A stretch of DNA of 64,000 nucleotides from Bacteroidota bacterium (lineage in GTDB: Bacteria; Bacteroidota; Bacteroidia; Chitinophagales; BACL12), in contig JADJJZ010000029.1 in assembly GCA_016706255.1 (NCBI GenBank), forward strand, positions 1,018,967 through 1,082,966, read 5' to 3'. The position numbers were made by a program, and so were the translations under genes. The stretch's first letter is position 1, and each line of letters begins with the position of its first letter. Shown here piece by piece: positions 48,864 through 58,227 of this stretch. The notes beneath the pieces are model-generated. The model made no database searches. It saw only the letters and a list, made by a program, of their open reading frames with translations, and was not told the DNA's origin.

Positions 48864-48891
48864 TTTCAATATTTCATAATATTTTTCAATA
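48864..48891. promoter_or_regulatory. Candidate Lrp operator upstream of the amine operon
   Basis: TTTCAATA occurs at 48864-48871 and again at 48884-48891, 20 bp apart (two helical turns). Between them is the near-palindrome AATATTTCATAATATT. The block lies 33-60 bp upstream of the Lrp start codon and in the divergent region with the MuiA-type gene. The pattern fits an AT-rich Lrp-type site; direct evidence is lacking. Confidence 0.35.
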
Positions 48892-49052
48892 AAATTGAGG
48901 GTTTAGAGCCCATTTTTGCATTTTTTTTATGCCAAATTCAAGGTAATTGGCTTTGGGCAATAAAATTTGAAGGTTTGCTGTTTAAAAATTACCCCGGGCT
49001 GACAAGGATTAAAAACATTTCAAAATATTCGTCGTTTATTTACACAAAAAAA

Positions 49053-50948
49053 ATGAAAACCATGCGACACCTCTTCACAGGTATGATGATGCTGTTTGTA
49101 GTACAGCTTTATGCACAAAACACACAAACCGTAAATTCTGAAATTAAAAAAGTAACTGTTTTTACCAAAGGTGCTCAGGTAGTGCGGAACGGAACACATG
49201 CAATTCCGGCAGGAAAAACAGAATTGGTATTTGCAGGAATATCACCCAGAATTGACAAACAAAGTATTCAGGTAAAAGGTGATGGCGATTTTACCATTAT
49301 GTCGGTATCACATCGTATGAATTATCTGAAACAACAGGCTGTTTCGGATGAGATAGACCAATTGGTAAAAAAACAAGCCGATTTAAATGAGCAGGTTACT
49401 TATACCAATTCTATTATTAATGTATATCGCTCAGAACAAACACTGATTGAACGCAACCAAAGTATTGGAGGTGCAAATAACGGTGTAACGGCAGAAAATT
49501 TAAAAGCGATGGCCGACTTTCAACGTGCACGATTAACGGAAATATTTACGAAGTTGCTGGAGCTGAATAAAAAAATTACTGATTTAAATATTGAGATACA
49601 AAAAATATCCAAACAGCTCGCACAATTAAATAATAATAAAGAAAAACCTACTGCCGAAATACATGTGATGGTTTCTTCCAAAGCAGCAGTTACAGGTAAA
49701 TTTGAAGTGAGTTATTATGTAAATGATGCCGGCTGGTTTGCCAACTACGATTTACGTGTGGAAAGTATTAATAAACCAATAGAAATTGCTTACAAGGCAA
49801 ATGTGTTTCAAAGTAGTGGTGAGGATTGGAAAAATGTGAAACTTACAATCAGTAATGGCAATCCGAACGATAATGTTATTGCACCAAAATTATATCCATG
49901 GCGATTACATTATTATGCAGGCAGTGCAAATATTTATCAGCAGGGTAATTATAATTACACGAACAGCGGTATTACAAGTATTAGCGGTCGCGTAACGGAT
50001 GCTAATGGTGAAGCATTGCCGGGAGCAAGTATCATGGTGAAAGGCCAAACACTTGGTACTATAACAGATATGGATGGTTATTACAATTTGCAACTCATAC
50101 CGGGTTCCAATTATATTGTAGTGAATTATATCGGTTACCAGCAACAGGAATTACCGGTAAACGCCGCAGTGCTCAATGTATACTTAAAAGAATCTACTAT
50201 GATGCTGGAGGAAGTAGCAATTAGTTCCGGGTATGCATCCAGCCTTAGAATTCAAAAAATCCTAAACACACCGGGAGTTACCAACTCAGAAAAAAAAGAA
50301 TTTAAAACCAAAGCCCTGGAAACGAATTTTGAATATAAGGCTACCACTTTTAATTATGAAATTGTAGAACCTTACAGTGTATTAAACGACGGTAAAATAA
50401 TAACCATCGATATTAAAACCGCAGAAGTGCCGGCTGAATTTGTTTATTACACGGCACCTAAAATTGACCCGGCTGCTTATTTAACTGCAAATGTTACCGG
50501 TTGGAAAGATTTGAATTTAGTGTTAGGTGAAGCGAATTTATTTTTTGAAGGTGCCTATTTAGGTAAATCCATTTTAGATCCAACTTTTGCATCTGATACT
50601 TTACAAATTTCGTTGGGTAAAGATAAGAGTGTGCAGGTGCTAAGAACCAAAATGGTTGAATTTACACAACGACAATTCCTAGGTGGCAATAAAATTGAAA
50701 GTGTAGCCTATGAAATAAAAGTGCGGAATAATAAACCGGAACCGATACATATCATTATTAAAGACCAGTTACCGATTTCTGCAGAGAGCGATATTATTGT
50801 TGAAGGAGATGTAAAACCTGCAGGCAAAATAGAAGATGAAACACAAATTGTGACTTGGGATTATACCATTGAATCAGGTAAAGAACAAAAAATGGAATTA
50901 AAATATACAGTTAAATATCCGAAGGACAGAGTTGTGATTTTGGAATAA
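49053..50948 (+). CDS. MuiA-family (DUF4139) protein with inserted carboxypeptidase-like domain
   Basis: I use the ATG at 49053 (631 aa), which gives the signal peptide MKTMRHLFTGMMMLFVVQLYAQ; the open frame extends 26 codons upstream without such a signal. The N-terminal part (about 25-75: VTVFTKGAQVVRNGTHAIPAGKT) is the DUF4140 region of mucoidy-inhibitor A. A coiled coil follows (about 75-180), then the start of DUF4139 (about 185-300: YYVNDAGWFANYDLRVESIN). A carboxypeptidase-like beta-sandwich is inserted (about 307-390: ISGRVTDANGEALPGASIMV), and DUF4139 resumes (FVYYTAPKIDPAAYLTANV) to the end. Probably periplasmic or outer-membrane associated. Function unknown. It is divergent from the Lrp gene. 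Confidence 0.85.
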   Translation: MKTMRHLFTGMMMLFVVQLYAQNTQTVNSEIKKVTVFTKGAQVVRNGTHAIPAGKTELVFAGISPRIDKQSIQVKGDGDFTIMSVSHRMNYLKQQAVSDEIDQLVKKQADLNEQVTYTNSIINVYRSEQTLIERNQSIGGANNGVTAENLKAMADFQRARLTEIFTKLLELNKKITDLNIEIQKISKQLAQLNNNKEKPTAEIHVMVSSKAAVTGKFEVSYYVNDAGWFANYDLRVESINKPIEIAYKANVFQSSGEDWKNVKLTISNGNPNDNVIAPKLYPWRLHYYAGSANIYQQGNYNYTNSGITSISGRVTDANGEALPGASIMVKGQTLGTITDMDGYYNLQLIPGSNYIVVNYIGYQQQELPVNAAVLNVYLKESTMMLEEVAISSGYASSLRIQKILNTPGVTNSEKKEFKTKALETNFEYKATTFNYEIVEPYSVLNDGKIITIDIKTAEVPAEFVYYTAPKIDPAAYLTANVTGWKDLNLVLGEANLFFEGAYLGKSILDPTFASDTLQISLGKDKSVQVLRTKMVEFTQRQFLGGNKIESVAYEIKVRNNKPEPIHIIIKDQLPISAESDIIVEGDVKPAGKIEDETQIVTWDYTIESGKEQKMELKYTVKYPKDRVVILE

Positions 50949-50992
50949 TTACTTCAGTAAAACAAACGGAATATATTTAATATATTTTGCAA

Positions 50993-51040
50993 CAAATAAA
51001 AACGCCTGTCAAATTAATTTTTGACAGGCGTTTTATTTGT
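50993..51040. terminator. Bidirectional terminator between MuiA-like and CotH genes
   Basis: AAAACGCCTGTCAAA (50999-51013) and TTTGACAGGCGTTTT (51020-51034) form a long stem, extended outward by CAAATAAA and TTTATTTG. A and T runs on both sides allow termination in both directions between the convergent genes. Confidence 0.9.
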
Positions 51041-51051
51041 TGTTTGACTAT

Positions 51052-53577
51052 TTATTGTTTGATTATTTTGACTGATTGATAATAATTATCAGCATTAAAA
51101 CGAATGATATAAATGCCTGATGCTAAGTTGTAATCAGTTAAATCCCAGTTAATAAACTGACTGCCGGGACTAACATTTTCACCAAGGTTTTTGGTGGCAA
51201 TTTTTTCACCGGTTGCAGTGTATAATTCCAATTCAACAGAAGCATTATCATTTAATTCAAATTGCACCATTATTTGATTATCAAATACTGATGGATATAC
51301 ACTCAGCGGAATTACATTTTCTTCCTCAATTGCTGTTGGTAAACGGAATACAGCAGTAATCGTATCATTGTCTGTAAGTATTGTGCCGGTTGAATCCCAG
51401 CCCGGAGTAAATGTTGCATGATTTGCTTCCCAATGATCAAATACATACAACTCAGGATCATTACTGTAAGCAATTAATTTATTATCCATTCCACCAAAAT
51501 AAGTGCCTGTCCATGGCAAAGCATAATGGTTCAGTGTATTTACTTTTATGTAACCTGCCTCAGGCGGAGAAACATCAAAAACTACTTCGTAAGGACCGGT
51601 TAATTCGTAACAATCACTCATGCCTGTATATAATAATTCGCAACGGTCTTCAACCCATGTTCTGAGTTGAGAAAAGTTATCGTACCATTCTTCATATGAG
51701 CCATACCAACGGTCAGCATGTTGTGCCATTTCCGGTTCAATAATTGCCATCATACTATCCAATGAATTCAGCATGTTTTCACAACTGAAAGTGGTATTAT
51801 ATAAATCGGTATAACGCGATAAATAAAATTGTTCGAATTCGGCATTTTGACGTAAATCATTCATCAAACGCACATGACCTTCCCCATCAAAAAATCCGGG
51901 ACCAAAAAACGGTGGATCATATTCATCAACATCGCAAGGTAAGGCAGTAGGTCCAATTTCAGGAACGCCGGAATAATTAATATAAAATCCGAATGTTGCA
52001 TCTAAATCCCATAAAGTATAACCCCATTTGTGATGTGTGCCTTCAGGATTAAATCCGCGCCAAACAGCAGTATTATATACCAGCCAGTCTTTACAAACGG
52101 CCGAAGTATTTACACACATATAATCTACGAGACTGTAAATATCGAGCAGGTCGGTAACTTTATAATAATTGCTGTCTACAGTCATATCATGGTCCTGAGC
52201 TAAATCCAATAAATCGTCCCAAGCCGGTTTTGTTTCTGTGCCACCATATTCACTCCAGGTATTTCCCCAAGTCATTTGGTATTGTAAATCATACTTACCC
52301 TGATTGTAATAAAAATTGGTGAAATCATGATCATCAGTTTTTTCTCTGAAAGAATAAACGCCCCAATATTCACCATTTAAATAAACGATACAACGTTCAG
52401 ATGTACGCACATCTAAATCAAGTCCGTCATTTTTCGCCAGCATCTGAATATAATCATCACGCAAATGTGCGCAGCCTTCATTTTCGCTATGATGTGCAGC
52501 GGGATAATTATCATCACCTGCAGCTCTGAAAATCATTCGTTGAAATTCATCACGCTCAGATGATGCAAAGAATTTTTCTTTTAATGCATTGCTGTAACCA
52601 AATTCATCACGGCTCACCCAGTCGATACTGCGCTGATCATTTGCCCAACTATCTTGTCCGTGCGAATTTAATTCACCGTATGAACGGGTTTTGCTATCTA
52701 AATCTTTACCAAAAACTTCTATTGAACCGATAGGCTCCAAATCCTGATTTCCGTTGGCTAATTCCAATAAAGTATCACCGGCAATTGATACAACAGGTAA
52801 AGTATGACTCACATTAATAAAATAGGTATAAAATTGAATTTTACCGGGCAGTATATCCGGATTTGCTGAAAATACTCTTGCTTTTAAAACTGTAGTTGCA
52901 CTAATTGTAATTGCCTCAGTATAAATTGGGTCATCTGTTTTAGGTTCAGTGCCATCTAAGGTATAATGAATGGTTCCGTCGGCGGTGGTTGAAGTAATTT
53001 CAACTGTTACATCTCCACCAAAAAATCCACCGGCAACACTCATATCTGGTCTGTCGGTGTAAGCTGTAAACATGGTAGCACCATTATTTGATAAACCCGG
53101 AGTTGGTGCAGTACAAACTTTCCATTCTGCATCACCATCTTCTACCCTTGCGCGACTATGCTGATTTAACGTAAATACCATGGTCAACGAATCAACTATA
53201 TCTAAACCGGGATTCGTAATAATTATCTGGTCAGGATTGGTTTTAGTTTGGGTCAATTTAAAATTCGTGTGGTAATTGCCACCGTCAACAGTATCGCGAC
53301 CGGAGCACCATACTTTCAAAAATCCATTGGCAGGAATTACCGAACCCGCCGGAAAAGTCCATTTGCCTAAAGCGTCATCATCATCACTTAAATGATATCC
53401 CACCAAATCAACATCCGCATTGTAGCCGTTATAAATTTCAAACCAGTCTTCATAATCACTGTGATTATCAACAAATTGTTTCCAGTTTGAAGCCGAATAT
53501 TCATTAATGACCAACTGAGCCGGCATCTGCAAAATACCCATTACTAAAGCCGGAAAGAGGAGTAATACTTTACGCAT
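51052..53577 (-). CDS. T9SS cargo: lamin-tail, chitobiase-like and CotH-kinase domains
   Basis: I use the ATG at 53577 (841 aa), which starts the signal peptide (MRKVLLLFPALVMGILQMPAQ); the frame extends 22 codons upstream. A lamin-tail domain (about 22-130: INEYSASNW...DWFEIYNGY) is followed by a chitobiase C-terminal-like domain (about 175-255: IHYTLDGTEPKTDDPIY). A CotH-like region comes next (about 270-650: RMIFRAAGDDNYP, VYLNGEYWGVYSFREKTDDHDF, GYTLWDLDATFG). A short beta-repeat and a T9SS sorting domain (about 765-841: LSVYPSVFDNQIMVQF) end it. CotH of Bacillus is a protein kinase of the spore coat; the kinase residues are not confirmed here. Such proteins are found in Bacteroidota surface matrices. 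Confidence 0.85.
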   Translation of the reverse strand: MRKVLLLFPALVMGILQMPAQLVINEYSASNWKQFVDNHSDYEDWFEIYNGYNADVDLVGYHLSDDDDALGKWTFPAGSVIPANGFLKVWCSGRDTVDGGNYHTNFKLTQTKTNPDQIIITNPGLDIVDSLTMVFTLNQHSRARVEDGDAEWKVCTAPTPGLSNNGATMFTAYTDRPDMSVAGGFFGGDVTVEITSTTADGTIHYTLDGTEPKTDDPIYTEAITISATTVLKARVFSANPDILPGKIQFYTYFINVSHTLPVVSIAGDTLLELANGNQDLEPIGSIEVFGKDLDSKTRSYGELNSHGQDSWANDQRSIDWVSRDEFGYSNALKEKFFASSERDEFQRMIFRAAGDDNYPAAHHSENEGCAHLRDDYIQMLAKNDGLDLDVRTSERCIVYLNGEYWGVYSFREKTDDHDFTNFYYNQGKYDLQYQMTWGNTWSEYGGTETKPAWDDLLDLAQDHDMTVDSNYYKVTDLLDIYSLVDYMCVNTSAVCKDWLVYNTAVWRGFNPEGTHHKWGYTLWDLDATFGFYINYSGVPEIGPTALPCDVDEYDPPFFGPGFFDGEGHVRLMNDLRQNAEFEQFYLSRYTDLYNTTFSCENMLNSLDSMMAIIEPEMAQHADRWYGSYEEWYDNFSQLRTWVEDRCELLYTGMSDCYELTGPYEVVFDVSPPEAGYIKVNTLNHYALPWTGTYFGGMDNKLIAYSNDPELYVFDHWEANHATFTPGWDSTGTILTDNDTITAVFRLPTAIEEENVIPLSVYPSVFDNQIMVQFELNDNASVELELYTATGEKIATKNLGENVSPGSQFINWDLTDYNLASGIYIIRFNADNYYQSVKIIKQ

Positions 53578-53739
53578 CAGATTAATTTTTTGTAAATATA
53601 AAGTTAAGTTGGGGTAAAGTAAAATGTATTGCGCCTGCAACAAATGTTAAAATTATTACATTATACGGGCATGTAATTTCAGCCTGAGCAGCTGACGAAT
53701 AAAAAGGGAGAAAAATAAGTGCAGATTAATTTCGCGAAA

Positions 53740-54444
53740 TTACTCCTTCACAATAAACTTAAATCCAACACCGCGCACATTTTCAATTTCAACATTGCTG
53801 TCGTCAGAAAACATTTTGCGTAAACGCGACACAAAAACGTCGAGACTGCGGCCGATGTAATAATTATCTTCACCCCAAACCTGGTGCAAAATAGATTCTC
53901 TGCGCACTACCTGATTTCGGTTAATAGATAACATGCGTAGTAATTCTGCTTCACGAATGGTTAACGTATATTCGTTTGCTGCATTTTTTAATTTCAACTC
54001 TTTGAAATCAAAAATATAACTGGCAATATGATAAATATTTTTTTCTTCTGCTGTACTTTCTGAAAACACCTTACTGCGTTTTAAAAACACTTCTATTTTT
54101 AAAACAAGTTCATCAATGCTGAATGGTTTGGTAATATAATCATCACCACCCAATTTAAAACCCTGCAATTTATCTTCCAGCATTGCTTTGGCTGTAAGAA
54201 ACAAAATAGGTACATTTTTATCTTTATCTCTGAATTTTTGAGCAAGTGCAAAACCATCAATTTTTGGTAGCATCACATCCAGAATACATAAATCAAATTT
54301 TTGTTTCTGAAATGTTTGCGCCGCTGTTAATCCATCTTCGCATAAAGTAATATCATATCCTTTTTTAGCGAGATTATCCTTTGTCACGAACCCGAGATTT
54401 ACGTCGTCTTCTACGTAGAGTATTTTAGGTTTTTTACTATCCAT
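53740..54444 (-). CDS. OmpR-family response regulator
   Basis: I use the ATG at 54444 (234 aa); a TTG two codons upstream is the end of the open frame. The receiver domain has VEDDVNLG (acidic pair), LCILDVMLPKIDG (phospho-Asp near 56) and FLTAKAMLEDK...DDYITKPFS (Lys). A winged-helix DNA-binding domain follows (about 135-232: LTIREAELLRMLSINRNQVV...IGRSLDVFVSRLRKMF). It is 7 bp downstream of its kinase and the pair resembles RprXY-type systems of Bacteroidota. Target genes are unknown. Confidence 0.92.
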   Translation of the reverse strand: MDSKKPKILYVEDDVNLGFVTKDNLAKKGYDITLCEDGLTAAQTFQKQKFDLCILDVMLPKIDGFALAQKFRDKDKNVPILFLTAKAMLEDKLQGFKLGGDDYITKPFSIDELVLKIEVFLKRSKVFSESTAEEKNIYHIASYIFDFKELKLKNAANEYTLTIREAELLRMLSINRNQVVRRESILHQVWGEDNYYIGRSLDVFVSRLRKMFSDDSNVEIENVRGVGFKFIVKE

Positions 54445-54451
54445 GTGCAAT

Positions 54452-55717
54452 TTATTGTGGAATTATAATTGTAAATATACTGCCTTTATTGAGTTGACTG
54501 TCTAACCGCAAACGCCAGTGATGTGCCTTTGCAATCATTTTAACATAGTTGAGCCCTAGTCCGTAGCCCTTTACATTGTGTATATTGCCTGTCGGCACCC
54601 GGAAAAATTTTTCAAAAATTTTACGATGGAACTCCTTCGGAATACCAATACCGTTATCGGCTATACTTATAAATAACCCAATATGGTCGCGACCGGTGGT
54701 AATGGTAATTTCAGGAATTTTATCATTGTATTTCAATGCATTATCGAGCAAGGTATTTAATACATTTTGCAGATGCACTTTGTCGGCATCAATTAAATCA
54801 TTTTCAATTGCACCATCTAATACTAACAAACCACCTGCATCTTCCATTCTTACACCAAAAGAGGTAACTATTTCCTGCATCAATTCATTTAAATGAAACT
54901 TTTCTTTATTTAATACCAGGTCATCATTTTCCAACTTGGCCAGTTCTAATATTTTGCTCACCTGTCCGGTAAGTCGGGTGTTTTCATTTTTAATAATGCC
55001 GGCATAACTTTTTAACCGGTCGGGCTCATTTACTATTTCAGGTTCAATTAATACATCTGCTGCAATTCCGATTGTTGAAATTGGTGTTTTAAATTCATGT
55101 GCCAGATTATTAATAAAATTTTTCTGAAATTCACTCAGTCGTTTCTGACGAATAATTACATCCAGCGAATAGCCAAAAAACACCAATACAATCGTCAGTG
55201 CAATAATGGATGTTGCCCAAACAAATATCATCACCGAATTTACAATAGGTCGCTGCGGGAAATTAATTTTAAAATAATAAGTAGACTCCGTAAGTTTTGG
55301 TAAAGTTGTTGGATATACAATTGTTGTATTATCTACATTACTCGAAACACGTTCTTCAAAAACCATATCATCACGTGTCGATTCATAAACCTGATAAATA
55401 AAATCGACCTTGTGAAAAGGATTTGAAAATTCACTTTTAATATAATAATCGAGCTGATTTAAATCAATTTTTTCTTCAATATCCACTAAATAAGCATGCG
55501 GAGAAATACGCACTACAGGATGATTGGTAAGTTTCTGACCGTGATTACTTGTCTCAATTTTTGCAGCAATTTGTTCGAGGGTAACGGTAACTGCATTTTC
55601 AAAATTAGACTGGTTAATTAACAACCCTTTTCGAATCCAGAAAACCTGCGATAAAATGATGGTAACAATCGCAATTATGCCCAATGCAATAACCCACCTG
55701 ATTGTTTTTACATTCAT
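54452..55717 (-). CDS. Sensor histidine kinase paired with the OmpR-type regulator
   Basis: A 421 aa inner-membrane kinase. Helices at about 8-28 and 162-184 enclose an extracytoplasmic sensing domain of about 130 aa. No HAMP is obvious. HisKA has FINNLAHEFKTPISTIG (phospho-acceptor H207). The ATPase has NTLLDNALKYN (N-box), IADNGIGIPKEF, GYGLGLNYVKM and a final GSIFTIIIPQ. The regulator gene begins 7 bp after its stop, so they form a two-gene operon. Confidence 0.93.
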   Translation of the reverse strand: MNVKTIRWVIALGIIAIVTIILSQVFWIRKGLLINQSNFENAVTVTLEQIAAKIETSNHGQKLTNHPVVRISPHAYLVDIEEKIDLNQLDYYIKSEFSNPFHKVDFIYQVYESTRDDMVFEERVSSNVDNTTIVYPTTLPKLTESTYYFKINFPQRPIVNSVMIFVWATSIIALTIVLVFFGYSLDVIIRQKRLSEFQKNFINNLAHEFKTPISTIGIAADVLIEPEIVNEPDRLKSYAGIIKNENTRLTGQVSKILELAKLENDDLVLNKEKFHLNELMQEIVTSFGVRMEDAGGLLVLDGAIENDLIDADKVHLQNVLNTLLDNALKYNDKIPEITITTGRDHIGLFISIADNGIGIPKEFHRKIFEKFFRVPTGNIHNVKGYGLGLNYVKMIAKAHHWRLRLDSQLNKGSIFTIIIPQ

Positions 55718-55778
55718 TGTTTACCCTGCCTGTTTTTGTAAAGATAAGCTACTGCCAATAAATTGTAGATGCTGACTT

Positions 55779-56444
55779 TCAGCGATTGGATGCAAGTTGC
55801 TCGCATGGTTGGATTAATCCGGTATTCATGGCATACACCAACAACTCCGATGTAGAATTGATATTGAGCTTTTTCATGATGTTTTTCCGATGTGTGGTAA
55901 TAGTATGGAAGCTGCGGAAAAGTGTATCTGCTATCTGTCGCGTAGTGTAGCCGTTAGCAATTAAGCGAATAATTTCAATTTCCCGCTCCGATAAAACCGT
56001 TGGTTCACAATTCTCCGATTCCGGCATATTACCTTCCAGCAGGATGTTCACCACCTTATGACAATACATTTTTTCGCCGCGCATCAGAGCGTGAATGGCA
56101 TCAATAATCTCTTTCTGGTCGCAGGTTTTGGTCAAATAGGCTTTGGCACCAATTTCCACAATTTTGCGAACGGTATCGGTATTACTGATATCGGTAATAA
56201 TTAAAATTCGGGTGCCCGGACAAACAGTTTCAAGGGTGCTGATATCATCAACCCTGAAATCTTCGAGATTTAATGGGTCGATAATAACGATATCCGGATT
56301 CAGGAGGTTCAGATTGCTGAAAAGGTCCTCCTTATTCACCATAACCCCAACAATCTGCAGGTCGTTGTAGCGCTTAATAATAGACTGTAACCCCTCTATT
56401 ATAAGGTATTGCGTCTCGGCTATAACAATCTTTATTGGCTGCAC
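55779..56444 (-). CDS. NarL/LuxR-family response regulator with altered receiver pocket
   Basis: The 221 aa protein has a receiver-like domain (about 1-120) and a LuxR helix-turn-helix (about 148-205: LSEREIEIIRLIANGYTTRQIADTLF, HTITTHRKNIMKKLNI). The phospho-Asp position is kept (PDIVIIDPLNL, D56) and the Lys is kept (AYLTKTC, K106). The acidic pair that binds Mg2+ (usually DD near 8-9) reads IAET, keeping one acidic residue at most. No kinase gene is adjacent: the kinase at 54452 has its own regulator. It may act without phosphorylation or with an orphan kinase. Stop codon TGA. Confidence 0.88.
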   Translation of the reverse strand: MQPIKIVIAETQYLIIEGLQSIIKRYNDLQIVGVMVNKEDLFSNLNLLNPDIVIIDPLNLEDFRVDDISTLETVCPGTRILIITDISNTDTVRKIVEIGAKAYLTKTCDQKEIIDAIHALMRGEKMYCHKVVNILLEGNMPESENCEPTVLSEREIEIIRLIANGYTTRQIADTLFRSFHTITTHRKNIMKKLNINSTSELLVYAMNTGLIQPCEQLASNR

Positions 56445-56540
56445 CTGTCGTTGTTTAGATTAATTCTAAACATAAAGATACAACTTTTGTTCAAAATAAT
56501 TCCATTTGTAATTCATCATCGGTTAACCCGTACGTCTGCT

Positions 56541-56780
56541 CCGAATTAAATTCTTGCTCAAAAATTTGGCGGTTCCAATTGTGCATCGTCACGGGTCAAT
56601 ATTGATTGACCCAAACGTGAGCGCTGAATTAAATTTTTGTCCAAAATTCCAAGGCTCGAATGAAATTCTAACTCAAAATTGGCTGTTGCCTCATTCCGGC
56701 TGTTCCAATTTTACATCCTCACGGGTCAATATTGATTGACCCCAACGTGAGCTCCGATTGAGATTTTTGCTCAAAATCGG
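56541..56780. repeat. Palindromic repeat array reaching into the end of a CDS
   Basis: A motif made of a GCTCAAAATT-like stretch, GGCTGTTCCAATT and then TCACGGGTCAAT-ATTG-ATTGACCC-CAACGTGA occurs twice, with 24 identical bases at 56589-56612 and 56719-56742 (offset 130 bp). The core is a hairpin with an 8-bp stem and 4-nt loop, enlarged by TCACG/CGTGA. A third partial unit (56755-56786) forms its own hairpin with CCGAT and ATCGG arms. The second copy and the partial unit overlap the last codons of the neighbouring esterase gene. Confidence 0.8.
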
Positions 56781-58089
56781 CTGTTCCAAACATTGGCATT
56801 CCCAAGCACATTAGCACATCAGCCTTCACAAACTTCCCATCCACCTTCACTCCACCATTAACCGCAGAAACCATATAAACACCAATAGGTAATTTACTGA
56901 TATCAGCATTTAACTGGTTGCCGGTTAGGGTTGTTGGAACGTTGATGATTTTTCCGGTAACATCGTAAAATGTTATAACCAAATTATTTGTCCCGATAGC
57001 TGAAAGGTCCATGGTTATTGCATTTGAAGCCGGGTTCGGATAAATGGAAATGTTGCCTTTATTTAAATCGTAAACAGAAGTAACCGTCATTGCGCTGCAA
57101 TCAGCAATTGCGTCATTTACCTCATAGGTATTACATTGATCGCACAAAATACTTTTTAAGAAGCAGGCAATATTATCAGAAGTATATTCAGCAGGGTAAG
57201 CTTCATGTCCGGCAAATAAATTTTTATGCATCACATTACAAATACCCTCATTATTTAATTTTTCCTGCATGGCAACGGCACCGTAAACCATTTCATAACC
57301 TTCGCAAAATTTTATCGGACCCGAAGTTGGTGGAATTACATCATCAGAAACACCATAAAAAGTAATCATCGGAACTATTTCATCTTTACCCATATAAAGG
57401 GTGTCATAAATGCCGCCCCACATACTAATCATACCTTTCACCGTAAAATCAGTTGTATAATTATTGGTTGAAGTATTCAGCGTTCCAAATAAATCCAAAT
57501 GTGTTGGATGGTCGGCAACCCATTCATCTTCCGACATAAATATGCCGTTCATCATAGCATAAACGCCTGCACTTTCACCACCGGCAAATATCATGGAAGT
57601 ATCAATTCCGTATTCAGCTGCATTTACAACAAGATATCTGAAACAAGCCTGCACATCCTGCATGGCGCGATATACGGCTTCTGCAAGCGACGCAGGGTCA
57701 CCGGCACAATCTTCAGGCGAACCGGCCCAGCCCTTTCGGTAGTTCATAGCAACCACCACATAGCCACTTTTAGCTAAATCGAGCATGTGATAAGCAAACG
57801 CTTCCTTTTCGCCACCCCAAAATCCACCGCCATGTGCAAACACAATAACAGGGCGCTTTTCGAGCGGGTCAACGGACATATCCGGGTAAGAAATATCGAA
57901 CGAATTCAGTATTGGCTGCGGATAATCATTATACCAGTTATCGGCAAATCCGTACGGTTTGTCGACAATTGTGACAATATCACTCTCATCAAAATAATCA
58001 TTTTGAGTGAATCTTCCGTCAATACAATACTGCGCGTTCAGGGTAATAAGGTGTGTGAAGGCGATGAGGAGGATCGAAACCTTCTTCAT
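56719..58089 (-). CDS. T9SS-exported carboxylesterase/lipase-like alpha/beta hydrolase
   Basis: Secreted 456 aa protein. Signal peptide (about 1-19, ending TLNAQ). The alpha/beta-hydrolase core (about 60-330) has VIVFAHGGGFWGGEKEAFAYH (HGGG oxyanion hole), VVVAMNYRKGWAG, FAGGESAGVYAMM (nucleophile Ser) and LFAGHEAYP (likely catalytic His). A T9SS sorting domain follows (about 355-425: ISIYPNPASNAITMDL...GVYMVSAVNGGVKVDGKFVKA). The domain normally ends there, but the frame runs about 33 residues further (DVLMCLGMPMFGTADFEQKS...) through the palindromic repeats to TGA. The tail looks like repeat-derived read-through and could affect export. Substrate probably an ester. Confidence 0.85.
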   Translation of the reverse strand: MKKVSILLIAFTHLITLNAQYCIDGRFTQNDYFDESDIVTIVDKPYGFADNWYNDYPQPILNSFDISYPDMSVDPLEKRPVIVFAHGGGFWGGEKEAFAYHMLDLAKSGYVVVAMNYRKGWAGSPEDCAGDPASLAEAVYRAMQDVQACFRYLVVNAAEYGIDTSMIFAGGESAGVYAMMNGIFMSEDEWVADHPTHLDLFGTLNTSTNNYTTDFTVKGMISMWGGIYDTLYMGKDEIVPMITFYGVSDDVIPPTSGPIKFCEGYEMVYGAVAMQEKLNNEGICNVMHKNLFAGHEAYPAEYTSDNIACFLKSILCDQCNTYEVNDAIADCSAMTVTSVYDLNKGNISIYPNPASNAITMDLSAIGTNNLVITFYDVTGKIINVPTTLTGNQLNADISKLPIGVYMVSAVNGGVKVDGKFVKADVLMCLGMPMFGTADFEQKSQSELTLGSINIDP

Positions 58090-58227
58090 AATGCTGTTGG
58101 GTTGAATGGTTAATAATGCTGTGTGTGCATATTAATCATAAAGAACGAAATGCTAAGATAAGCACTGAAAGTGAATATTTTATGGCAGAAAATCAGGAAA
58201 AATGACACGACAAAAACATCGTTCAGG

